The notes under the pieces were generated by a model that saw nothing but the letters and a program-made list of their open reading frames with translations, searched no databases and was not told the DNA's origin. Positions 1 through 9,321 of a stretch of 36,792 bases of DNA are shown here, piece after piece. The position numbers and the translations under genes are program-made. Location of the stretch: the NCBI GenBank assembly GCA_903772945.1, contig CAICTM010001117.1:1-36792 (forward strand), given 5' to 3'. Position 1 is the stretch's first letter. Every line of letters begins with the position of its first letter. Source of the DNA: Seminavis robusta (Eukaryota > Bacillariophyta > Bacillariophyceae > Naviculales > Naviculaceae).

Positions 1-429
1 AGAGAAGAGATGAACTTTATTTGCAGGCAAAACCCATTCGTGTGTCGTCACATTGTGTGTCTTGAAGCTCAGGATATTGCCACCATCCTGCTTGATTCGC
101 TCTTCTTGGCTCTGTTCCCTTTCCTAGTCTGCTTCTGACAAACATTGTTTCCCGCATTGTGGGCGACGGCTTGTTCTTCGTGATGGTCCTTGTTTGCAGC
201 AGGATAGTGTTGCGGACGAGGGGGGCGCTGGGCATTTGCCATTGCTTCAGCGCGTTGAATGACGGCGGCAAACTCGTCGTTTTCATCAGTGCATCATAGT
301 CGCTCGAATCGCTTTCGGACTCGTCGCTGCTGTCATCCTCGTCGCTATCGCTGTCACATCCTCTTCGTCATCGTCACGTTCTTCTTCATCAGATGATTCA
401 GTTTCGTCATCGCTGTCGTATTCGTATCA
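1..429 (-). pseudogene. Decayed 3' part of family-A gene, copy A
   Basis: This stretch aligns base for base with the 3' half of the second copy (about 9410-9870), where an acidic Asp/Glu/Ser-rich segment and a conserved C-terminal segment are encoded in one open frame. Here the same sequence is broken: the frame entering from the 430-2199 ORF hits TGA at 430-432, and at least two more single- or two-base indels are needed to follow the acidic region and the CTGATG-AAAACGAC segment. The homologous C-terminal end runs off the left edge. I read it as the non-coding remnant of a once longer gene. The alternative, that the ORF at 430-2199 is the full functional form, cannot be excluded without transcripts. 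Confidence 0.7.
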
Positions 430-2199
430 TCATCTTCGTCTCTCATGCTCGGAATCGGTCAAGTCCTCATTGACATCCAATGCCTTGGCCCATCGTAGAC
501 AAGATCTCGAAGTAGCAGATCGTGGTGGGGGGCAGGGGATGCTGTCGCACTTGAGGTTGCGACAGTCGTGGAATGTCTCTTCTTCTTCTTCTGGTTCCTC
601 GTGTTGGTGAGGCTTGTTGTTCATGCCAATGGAGCAACGGCGGTACGGCGGATAACAGTTGGTCTCGCTGGTTGTTTTGCGCGTGTTAACGGTACAGCCC
701 GAGTCTTCTCGTTCAAAAGCGGGCGGTGGGGCCGTAAAGGGCTCTTGTGGTTGTTCTCTTTCGGTTTCAGAATAGTCAGATGCATCACTGAAGTCATCCA
801 AATCCTGTTGTTGTTGAACGACGGCAGTGGTGGGGACGGGCATTCCTGGAGTCGCATCCGCGGCCCAACGAGATGATGACATGCTAGTGGCGGCAGTTTG
901 GGCAGTCTTGACAGACATGTTTGTGGCGCTCGTATCCATCATTGTGGACTTGGCTGACTTGAATGACTTGTTGCTGTCGTTGCTATTGGACCTTTGCAGC
1001 TGCGGCTCCTTCTTCTTTTTACGATTGGCAATGCGTCGGTTGAACTTGCGGGCCTTGGAGTTGAAGCTCTTGATACTATTCCTGGAATTTCTGCTCATGA
1101 CGGAGAAATCGCTCGCACTGTCATTGAAGTCCCCAGTGCCGGTAGTACTCTTGGTCGTCTTGGTCGTTGAACTGTTGAAGGATGTTGCTTTAGGGCCTTG
1201 TGGGGCCTTGGATGACCATCTCGCATTCCTCCTGGGTACGCTTCCCCGGCTGGCACTCTCCGACCCCAAGCTCTTGAGACTGTTCATGCTTCCGTTCTTC
1301 AGGCTGTGCATGCTTCCACGGCTGGCATTATCAGATGCCAAGCTCTTCAAGCTCATGCTGTGCTTGCTACCTAGACTGCCAGTGCTGCCGCCCGTACCCT
1401 GTCGTACAAAGACCGGGCGATTGATTTCGAGATGAGAGCTGAAAGCTGATGTGCTCTTGCCAGCGGCGACTGGACTTTGGGTATCTTCTGCGGGAGCCGG
1501 TTGAACTGGTGTCGGTGGTTGCACCATTTGCTGCTCCGGTTGTGACCGAGTCTGCACTACCTGTTGTGGTTGCTGTGGCTGAGGCTGTACTACCTGTGGT
1601 GGTTGCTGTGGCTGAGGCTGTACTACCTGTGGTGGTTGCTGTGGCTGAGCTGTAATACCGTGTGTTGCTGGGATGGCGCCTGAGGTTGTTCCACTGCTGG
1701 TTGTTGGACCGCTTGTGGTGGCTGAGGCTGCATGTAAGGCTGTGGCTGCGGTTGCACGTATGACTGTGGCTGAGGCTGCATGAACATTTGTGGTTGCATG
1801 TGCATCATCATCATTGGGACTGGTTGCATCATCATTGAACCTGCTGTTGTTGTTTTGTGGTTGTGGTGGTGGCTGTTGCTTGAGCTTTATGTTGAACTGG
1901 AGAATGTCATGAAAGGTAAGATCTGATGGCACAGTCACGGCCTCTTCTTCACTGGTTCTTTTATTAGTGTTGTGTAGCAAGTAGGTAGCAAACAGAAGGA
2001 TCATGTGTGCCTTGGCATGGCTAAAGCCAGCATCCAACAGGACCTGAATATCTTCGTGAAGCCCAAACAAGCTCAGTCTCTCCATGGTGCTGTACTCCAA
2101 CTCTTTGCCCCACAGGGTATGGCAGTCTGATCTAGAGAGACCACAAACTTGCACAAACACCTTCCAACTTTCCTTCTCTGCTGGAGCATGAGGAGCCAT
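430..2199 (-). CDS. Unknown disordered protein with SAM-like N-terminus, copy A (589 aa; possibly a decaying gene)
   Basis: I do not recognise a named family. The start is the ATG at 2197-2199, which matches the start of the second copy. Residues 1-95 are the most ordered part, with alternating Trp/Leu/Ala helices ending in a segment like the last helix of a sterile alpha motif (LLDAGFSHAKAHMILLF); a SAM-like fold is a weak guess. After that come a Gln/Pro-rich tract with an 11-residue tandem repeat, a Ser/Asn-rich tract repeating SLKSL and ASRGS words, a basic RKKKK patch and a Thr/Ser tail. Compared with the copy at 9322-11087, a block of about 75 residues (roughly 1645-1850) is read in a shifted frame: the alternative frame gives a Met/Gln/Pro-rich sequence matching the other copy, while the long ORF gives an Ala/Thr-rich one. 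The ORF then ends early on an indel next to the acidic region. It may be a truncated expressed variant or a pseudogene. Confidence 0.6.
   Translation of the reverse strand: MAPHAPAEKESWKVFVQVCGLSRSDCHTLWGKELEYSTMERLSLFGLHEDIQVLLDAGFSHAKAHMILLFATYLLHNTNKRTSEEEAVTVPSDLTFHDILQFNIKLKQQPPPQPQNNNSRFNDDATSPNDDDAHATTNVHAASATVIRATAATALHAASATTSGPTTSSGTTSGAIPATHGITAQPQQPPQVVQPQPQQPPQVVQPQPQQPQQVVQTRSQPEQQMVQPPTPVQPAPAEDTQSPVAAGKSTSAFSSHLEINRPVFVRQGTGGSTGSLGSKHSMSLKSLASDNASRGSMHSLKNGSMNSLKSLGSESASRGSVPRRNARWSSKAPQGPKATSFNSSTTKTTKSTTGTGDFNDSASDFSVMSRNSRNSIKSFNSKARKFNRRIANRKKKKEPQLQRSNSNDSNKSFKSAKSTMMDTSATNMSVKTAQTAATSMSSSRWAADATPGMPVPTTAVVQQQQDLDDFSDASDYSETEREQPQEPFTAPPPAFEREDSGCTVNTRKTTSETNCYPPYRRCSIGMNNKPHQHEEPEEEEETFHDCRNLKCDSIPCPPPRSATSRSCLRWAKALDVNEDLTDSEHERRR
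1548..1646 (-). repeat. 33-base tandem repeat encoding Gln/Pro 11-mers
   Basis: Two near-identical 33-base units lie at 1581-1613 and 1614-1646, with a more diverged third at 1548-1580. They encode repeats of QPQPQQPPQVV in copy A. The unit length is a multiple of three, so changes in copy number would keep the frame. The second family copy has only loosely related Gln/Pro-rich sequence here. Confidence 0.8.
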
Positions 2200-3275
2200 G
2201 ATGATCAAACTGACTGTTGTGTATGAGTATAAACAACTACTGGTAGCTTTTGTGTGGAGTTTGCAACTCCTGAAAAGTAGTTTTGTGATGGGATACTACC
2301 AGTAGACTATTCATGAGGCAGGGCTCCAACTATTTCACCGAGCAAAACCGAGCTGGACCCAAGACGGTGTGACCCGGAGAAGTCACTGTGTTAGATTCAG
2401 TGGCGGCATTGGCTTGGCGTGCCACGTATATGGAGTTGCGACTGGAAGTGAACCACCAACGAACACTAAAACAGCTCTTTAAACCCTGCTTCGTACTCAC
2501 AACGCCCACTCGTCAGTGGGAAGCTCAGTGGATATGTTCTTGTCGACTCACTGGTGATCACTGTATGTGAAAGCAGTACACTTGAAGAAGGTTTCTCCGA
2601 ACAGGGCTGTTGGATCTGTCGTTCTTGAGCTCGTTCTTGCTTGCGTGGCATTGCCAAAGCTTTCATCAGTGTCATCACTAAGTCTTCCTGTGGTGGCCTT
2701 GGCTAGCTAGTGGTTCGCTATCAGTTGCTACACGTACTGCGAAAGTGGCCAGGTGAAACGGCCCGAATCAGGATTTTAAGAATCCAATTAAATTGATCAA
2801 TTCCAAACCTAAATATGAAACTGAAACCTAAATATAAAACTGAAAACAAATTACTATGGTAAATAACTAGTAAAATCAAGCCGAAACATAAATATAGAAT
2901 CAACATCTAAATATAAAATCGAAACCAAAATATTAAATCGAAACCCAAATATCAAGCAGAATTACTTGTAAATGGCGATTTCGGGCCCTTTCGGTACTGT
3001 AGCCACTCTAGCTTCCAGGTAGCCTAGTACTAGCTAGTAGCTTGTAGCTACGATAGTACATGTACAGTAGTTCTCATTCAGACTCCAGCTAGAACAGCAA
3101 GTTGATGGCACAGGGCACAGGTATCAGTTGGTACTGCGAAAGTCCAGCCACAGGTACTAGCTAGTCTAGCTACCCACCGCCGGTGGCTTGGACGCTTGAA
3201 CAACTCAGAGCCTACTCAGAGTACTAGTAGCTAGTACTGGTACAGTAGTAGAGAGAGTACTGTACTCTCACATGA
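2200..3275. other. Intergenic DNA; AT-rich degenerate repeats, no gene seen
   Basis: No convincing ORF is present. The first 75 bases upstream of the copy A start resemble the same position upstream of copy B (about 11088-11160): both contain a stretch with TATAAACAACTA followed by AGCTTTTGTGTGGAGTT, so a promoter segment was duplicated with the gene. The rest is rich in TAGCTAG, AGTACTAGT and TACATGTA words. Confidence 0.6.
2800..2962. repeat. Degenerate repeat of an AAACCTAAATATAAAA-like unit
   Basis: About seven imperfect copies of a roughly 18-base A-rich unit (variants of CCTAAATATAAAAC and TCGAAAC) fill this stretch, which is clearly more AT-rich than its surroundings. No coding frame fits. 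Confidence 0.7.
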
Positions 3276-3814
3276 AGTCATTCCAGGGTTGCTGGTTCAA
3301 CTAATTTTGGATACGAACTCTGTTCATGACAAAAGTTCGGGTAACGTAATGCTCATGAACTGAACCAGTTCGTGAATACCCCAATTTCGAGCAGTGAACC
3401 AATTCATGAACCCATTCGTGAACCAAAACCTAGGGTTATGGTTAGCAAATACAGGGTTATGGTTAGCAAATACAGGCTGTATGCTTGTATTCAAGAACAA
3501 AACGCCGATACATTGGGTCACCAAACCTGGCTCAAGTGTAGCTGGTGGATAGTTGGACTGAAGGTGGCTTTGCAAGTCAGGAAAATTTTGCTTACTAGAC
3601 ATGTGTTGCCTCATTTATGGTGCAGAATTCTCATGAACCAAAAATGTGGAAAAGTTCACCAAATTTTGTATTCTGATGAACTTTGAACCTAGTTCATGAG
3701 TGGCCCAAACCCCCCATGAACCACTTCATGAACGTGCGCTTCATGAACCGGTTCGTGAACCCTAATTGAACTATTTCATGAAATATTAATTGAACCAGCA
3801 ACCCTGAGTCATTC
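3276..3814. mobile_element. Non-autonomous hAT-type element (MITE-like) with 8-base target duplication
   Basis: The element spans 3284-3806 (523 bases). Its ends are a perfect 17-base inverted repeat, CAGGGTTGCTGGTTCAA at 3284-3300 and its reverse complement at 3790-3806, which extends to about 25 bases with two mismatches. It is flanked by an exact 8-base direct repeat AGTCATTC at 3276-3283 and 3807-3814. An 8-base duplication with termini starting CAGGG is characteristic of the hAT superfamily. Variants of the near-palindrome TTCATGAAC/TTCGTGAAC are crowded in both subterminal regions (about 3350-3425 and 3690-3785), as expected for transposase-binding repeats. There is no transposase ORF, so mobility would need an enzyme supplied in trans. 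Confidence 0.9.
3432..3473. repeat. 21-base perfect tandem duplication inside the hAT-type element
   Basis: AGGGTTATGGTTAGCAAATAC occurs twice, back to back (3432-3452 and 3453-3473), and a third copy begins with AGG. It lies in the interior of the element. Confidence 0.9.
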
Positions 3815-5041
3815 TACTTTCTACTTTCCGTTCTTGAGCAGCACACACGCGACACATACATCATTCCTTCTGCACAGGTTACCGGTACCGTACCCCAAAT
3901 AAACAATCAAGATCCAGTGGTACAGTGGCCGCTCAGGCTGGTTTTTACATGTACTGTAGCTGTTGTTCTACATGTACTAGTACTCCTCGTAACCAACTTC
4001 GCTGCAACATATCCACAACTTGCCAACGATTTTCAGCTACAGTTCCGCCAGTGCTAGCTATCATAGCCAGTGGCCACCGCCAACCTGGTCTTCTTGCAAA
4101 TAATACTGTCCAGCCAAATTGGGTACTCAGTAGTCTTGGGCTTATCATCAATTAATTGCAAGAGAGCAGCAATCATCTGTTCTGTGCAGACGGACCCGCC
4201 ATTCTGTCCATTGTCAGCGACGTCACAGCACACTGCCGTTGGCTGGTTTGAGGGAGCTGCCAGGCTGTAGTTCAGATGCTATGACAATGTAGAGAGTAGA
4301 GAGTAGTCTACTAGTAGTACTCATTGATCAGGACCTGGTGCGGCTTTTCTTCGATTCGCTTTCTGTTGGTCACGTTTGCTTGTGAAGTACGTGTAGTTCA
4401 GCGCGGGACGGGGAGCATTGGTTTCAGGGAGCAGGTGGCTGATGCCACCGCGAACATTCTTGCTGTTGAAACTGCTGTTGATGAGATAGAATCCGATGTG
4501 TTACATGTACAGTATGTGGAGGAGAGGAGCGATGTGGCTTGTCTTCGCTTAATTTCCTTCACTGGTGATGTGGTGCAGCCATCGCAGCGGCGGCGATCAG
4601 ACCAAACAACGATACGGTACGATCGCCCATCCTACAAATGCAACCCGGCCGCAGGAGTAGCTACATCGCTGTATGCACCCAGAGAATTTTTGGCCCCTGG
4701 CTGGTGCTCCAAGTTGGTCTTTTAAAATTATATTGCTGGTCTTGCTAGCTAGAGCTTGTGGTCCACTATTATAGTGTGGCGGTCACCAAGAACGTACCGG
4801 TAGGTTTCCACTTTTCCCACAGGCACCGTACCAGCAATGCACAGAATTGTACTTTAGCCTACTATTAATAGCTAGCTAGAAGAATCATGAGTTCATCTAT
4901 AAAGATTGCAATCTAAGTAATTGCCCGGGTTATCGATTTGCTGACAAGCTCAGTTTAACCGATTGTATGAATCAGATGATTCGATTCATCAGGGTAAATA
5001 TCCGACTTGAGAAAGCTCCTACTAGCTAGCTGAGTAGCTAG
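3815..5041. other. Intergenic DNA without a convincing gene
   Basis: An open frame at 4324-4725 on the plus strand has no recognisable domain, signal peptide or repeat and is not credible as a gene. CTAG/GTAC-type palindromic words recur, for example around 4270-4322, 4744-4752 and 5020-5044. Confidence 0.5.
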
Positions 5042-5560
5042 CTAGGCAGTCATGTCATAGTCATTCCAGCAGAGTTCATCTCCCGACACAAAGTCCATGA
5101 ACGGAGTTTCGCATTCTTCGTCTAGTTTGGTAGGAGCATCGGTTGCTTGGTAGAGAGCATTTCCTCCCTTGTGATAATCATCTGCCACATCTGGACTGAC
5201 AAAGCGCGTAGGAATACTACTACTACTATCCACCAATGTTTCCTTGTTGGCAATCACATTGCGTGGATGAGTGGGTTCTTCATTCCAGCAAAGTTCATCT
5301 CCGGTGGCATGATCAATAAATGGCTCCAAACACTCTTCTTCTTCGCCACCATCCATATTCAATCGAGCAGGCTCTACCACTGGGGCCGTGTAACGAGAGT
5401 TCCCTCCTTTGTGGTACGAATCTGGCTTGAATTCATGATGTTGGTTGGTCGCACTCAGGACATGACAAGATGCAGTTCTTGGAGGAACCAATGGACGAAG
5501 CACAAAGGACTCAGAGACGCCAATAAGAAGACATCCAAGGATTGTTGCTGAAGCTTTCAT
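5042..5560 (-). CDS. Probable plastid-targeted protein with an internally duplicated motif (172 aa)
   Basis: The product begins with a hydrophobic signal peptide (residues 1-18) followed by Ser-Glu-Ser then Phe-Val-Leu-Arg-Pro and a Ser/Thr/Arg/Pro-rich stretch. This is the layout of a diatom bipartite plastid presequence, in which an aromatic residue follows the cleavage site. The mature part contains two copies of one module, residues 49-93 and 129-166. Each starts with YHKGGN, runs through an acidic Cys-containing segment (ECLEPF or ECETPF) and ends with GDELCWN. Two Cys per module at fixed positions suggest disulfides or metal binding. I do not recognise the module. The start is the only ATG that includes the signal peptide. 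Function is unknown; plastid or other secretory-route location is inference from the N-terminus. Confidence 0.8.
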   Translation of the reverse strand: MKASATILGCLLIGVSESFVLRPLVPPRTASCHVLSATNQHHEFKPDSYHKGGNSRYTAPVVEPARLNMDGGEEEECLEPFIDHATGDELCWNEEPTHPRNVIANKETLVDSSSSIPTRFVSPDVADDYHKGGNALYQATDAPTKLDEECETPFMDFVSGDELCWNDYDMTA

Positions 5561-6547
5561 GGTGAAGGATGAAAGGAGATGAATAAGAATTGAATCACAA
5601 TCCTAAAGAATGGACCTTTGAGTGCTTCTTCGGTGGAGGTTTTGAGAGAACAATTGCCATCAACGGGTGGCGTTTTCAATCTTTTTGGCTCGATCTTGAC
5701 ACGGGGTTCTCGATAATATATCTTTATCCGCGACTACATTTGGATCTTTCTGATCGTGGATATGGTGACTCATTCAAATGAAGACCTTTGATTGGTTCAT
5801 TTTAGGAATGATGTCACTTCAACTACAAGCCAGCTGAGGTGCCAAAAGAAGCTTGGAGTGGGCTAAGCAAGGCGAAGCTACCTCTCGGTGCATACGAGTA
5901 CACGGTATTATAGAAAAATATCCACAGCTAGCTATCCTACATGAGCTGTGCATGCATGCATTAGCGCTGACCAATCGTTTCAAAATCCTTCATTCCGTGT
6001 CCGGTTACAACCTACGGGCATTGCACGCGAACTGCGAACCGGTCAGCAACCGCTACAGTACTCTAGAGTATGGTATGTGTCGTGGCGACGAGGAGACATA
6101 GTGTGTAATATTAGCTGTATAAAGGCCAGCTTCCTGGGGAGCCATGCATATGGGCGACTCGCTCTTTGCTCGTTTCGGAAACCCCACGAAAGAAAAAAAG
6201 CAGGTTGATGCGGTAAACGAAATCAATTATTATTCTGAGTCCCTGAACTACCCCATTCCCCATTGGATCTGTCAATGGGCACATGAAGATATGTCTCTCT
6301 TATTAGTACCAGTAGCTGTACAGTACCATACTTGAGTCCATGTAAATATGTCATACGTGAGACAAGTGGCAAAGCGGTCTTGGTCCGAAGCCGCACACCC
6401 ACGATACATTTGCGCCCACATTTCTTCTTTGCAACCTGAAACCTGAAGCCTACCTATCCATCAGTCCATTGGCCGTTCTTTTATTAAAAGATTGACAGCT
6501 CCTGGAAGCCACAGTCAAAGGTTTTAAAAGACTGCAGCAGTAGCAAG
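5561..6547. other. Intergenic DNA between divergent genes
   Basis: This separates the minus-strand gene at 5042-5560 from the plus-strand LRR gene at 6548, so it should carry two promoters. Several short open frames overlap here on the plus strand, but none has a domain or repeat. A palindrome TTTTATTAAAA at 6478-6488 lies about 60 bases before the LRR start. Confidence 0.5.
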
Positions 6548-9051
6548 ATGGAGACAACTGATAAGCTAGAGCAAGAGAGTGGCCAGAAGGAAGATAGTGC
6601 AGATGCGACAGCCCAGAGAATTGTGACCCAGATAATGGATGAGGCGGATGCTGCCCTGAAGGAACAAGGGAGGTCAAAAGCACAATCGGATATCAACAGC
6701 AACAGCAACCATGAGGAGGTAGAGAGCGAAAAGTCTCACAAGACTCCTCGGCCAGGGGCGCAACACGTGTCCTCCACAGAATCCACCTTTCGGCAAAAAG
6801 GGCTCTTGGCCACTGTGGTCTCTCAGCCGCCCGCATCAACCTCTACAGCAACAGCCAGTCTTCACACTGACAGGAGAGACAAGCTAGTCAGTAAGAAGAT
6901 TGCGGAAGAAGGAAATTTTCAGAGGATGCAGAGTAAATCTCACCATGATGCTGATACCCCTGATACCACTACCACTTCCACTGCTACCGACCAGGCAGGG
7001 GTTTCTGCAGCACAAGCAAATGGAAAACAACCGCGGCAGGATCAGCAGCAACCTACTGGTACCGGTGGAACGACGAGCTCACCACCGAATCAACGACAGC
7101 AACAGGAGCCTGGAGCGTATGCCTCGGGTTGGTTCGATACCGAGAGCTTGGAACTGGAACCACCACAGCAGCAAAGAGCCGGTCTTTTCGAGGACCATAG
7201 TACGGCTCTGGATCCCCACCACTTGCAGGATAGTTACATCAACAGCCACAACAACAGCCACAACAGTACTTCCCATCACGGGTTGGCCGTGGCAAACTTG
7301 GTCGACGAACCGAGCTTGCCATTTGGACATGCGGAAGATGCACAGATCGTGGAACCGTTTGACGGTCGCAATCGCCGAAATGCTGCCAGCAAGAAACGAT
7401 TCAAAACCCATTCACTCCTCGGAGTCATTCTTCTCATTGCCATTGGTATTGTTCTCATGGCCGTGCTCGTGCCTGGTAGAAAAGACAACAACGACGACTC
7501 GGCTCCGAGTGGCGCAACATCCGCAGCGGATACTACGCAGGCTCCTACATCGACTCTGGACTACATCCTCTCCCTGTTCCCCCCCGAAACTGTCGAGGCC
7601 ATTCAAACCGACCCGGAATCGTCGCAGTCCAAGGCATTCCAATGGCTCCTCGGAGATGACGATGATGCCCTGTACAACAACTACACCGACCAACGCATCC
7701 TTCAAAAGTTCGCACTGGCGACTCTGTACTATGCTACCAACGGAGATATGTGGGCCAATCATCAGGGATGGCTCAACTACTCGGTCCATGAATGCGACTG
7801 GTTCAATAATCCAGACTTTGCCTTTCAACGAGTCATTCATTCCGCATTCGTCCCGGGATACCTGGAAGAATTTGTATATTTGGAAGAGGAACCATCCTGT
7901 GATGATGATGGATTGTTCAAACATCTGTGGCTCGATGGTAACACTCTGGAGGGGACACTACCAGAGGAACTCTACATGTTGACGACTCTCGAGACTTTTT
8001 CCGTCGGATTCAATGAAATTGATGGAACCATCTCGAGTCGTGTGGGTCAACTCACAAACCTAGAAGGACTGGACATCTCCGACCTGCTCCAAGCAAAGGT
8101 CATTCCTTCGGAAATTGGCTTGTTGACCAACTTGAGGAGCCTTTCTCTCTACGACAATGGCCACAGTGGAATTCTCCCCACCGAGATTTGGCAACTGACC
8201 AATATCATGTACTTTTTCTTGGGAAACTACGTACTAGAGGGAGCCACAATCCCACCAGAAGTTGGGAACATGTCCAAAGTAAAATGGTTCATTTTTGAAG
8301 ACTGCAGTCTTCCTGGTGAGTTGCTTCAAAAGTTGTATGAGCGAAGTTGTTGCTTTGCCCGGTGTTTTCTGATTCCTTCTTCCTGTCTCCTCCACCCACA
8401 GGCACAATCCCTACAGAGTTTGGCAACCTTGATACACTGGAATGGTTAGGGCTGGGAGTCAACAGCATGACTGGAACCATTCCAAGTGAACTAGGTCGTC
8501 TCCCAATGTTAAAAAGGCTGGATGTGGAAGGATCTTCACTCCATGGGACTCTCCCCACAGAGCTGGGTCTTCTTTCATCATTCACAGCATTGAAACTTGG
8601 TGGCAACGCCTTCTCTGGAACCATCCCAACTGAATATGGGCTCCTTACCAATCTTGCAGTGAATCTGGACTTGAGTAACAGCAGGTCCCTCACAGGGCCA
8701 ATCCCCACCGAGCTTGGTCTCCTAACATCACTGCTAGAGTTGTCCTTGCTCAACAATAACATCACTGGTGAAATTCCTAGTGAGCTGGGTTTTTTGACAA
8801 GCGTTGGTTACTTGAATTTGGCCAACAACTCCCTCACTGGAACCATGCCCAACGAACTGTCGTCACTCCAGGCAACACTCCACACATTGGCTGTGGAAGG
8901 GAATCCATTGTTGTCTGGAACTCTTCCTGCTGAGATTTGCAGCATCAACGGGAGCTGCATTGGAACAAGTCAGGACCCCTGTACTGGTCCCTCTGGACTG
9001 TCCTTTGACTGTACCAGCATTCTTTGTGGTTGTGGCTGCCAGTGTGGTTGA
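6548..9051 (+). CDS. Leucine-rich repeat type II membrane protein, two exons (805 aa)
   Basis: The exons are 6548-8315 and 8402-9051; the 86-base intron starts GTGAGT, ends CCACAG and interrupts a Gly codon in phase 1. Splicing joins two half-repeats into a perfect LRR (SLPGTIPTEFGNL). Residues 1-285 are low complexity, rich in Gln, Ser, Thr and His. One membrane segment lies at about 288-311 (LLGVILLIAIGIVLMAVLV). It is followed by a conserved pre-LRR segment (AFQWLLGDD, FALATLYYATNG) and then about ten plant-type LRRs of the LxGxIPxELGxL kind. The C-terminus is Cys-rich and ends CGCGCQCG. The predicted topology is a cytosolic N-terminus with the LRRs outside or in the lumen. There is no kinase domain. 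LRR proteins of this layout are numerous in diatoms; ligand binding or adhesion is possible but unproven. It shares the pre-LRR segment with the genes at 22580 and 26122. Confidence 0.9.
8316..8401 (+). other. Intron in LRR gene (86 bases)
   Basis: GTGAGT donor and CCCACAG acceptor after a pyrimidine-rich tract. Reading through gives non-LRR sequence and a stop at 8447-8449; removing it restores an uninterrupted LRR consensus. Confidence 0.93.
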
Positions 9052-9321
9052 TGATGGCTGGAAGTATATATCTAGCAATCATTGTTGTAGTTTTAAAGCC
9101 TGCACCAGTAGCATTCATTTTCTTTTCGTGACCAAAACATCCAATACAATGCCAAGGCACGGACCAGCTTGGTCCAGTACTGCAGTACTATAGCTAGCTA
9201 GCTTGACCCTCGTTCCGGGACACCCAGACGTTCCAGCAGAATGGTCACCCGCGGCCTGTAATAATGAGAAGGGTCTGCAGTCAAACTCTAATACATTAAA
9301 AGTGCCAAGAGACTGCTCTCT

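Noticed and set aside
827..1435. 202-codon plus-strand ORF rich in Leu
   Set aside because: It is the antisense shadow of the Ser-rich coding tract of copy A; the Leu-rich look comes from reversed Ser/Lys codons.
3425..3475. CCTAGGGTTATGGTTAG as an interstitial telomere repeat
   Set aside because: Only two 21-base units exist, inside a defined transposable element, and they do not match a TTAGGG array.
4324..4725. 133-codon plus-strand ORF as a gene
   Set aside because: No signal peptide, domain or repeat, and no support from context in a long intergenic stretch.
6900..7982. 360-codon plus-strand ORF inside the LRR gene
   Set aside because: Shifted frame of exon 1; it lacks the LRR and membrane features seen in the main frame.
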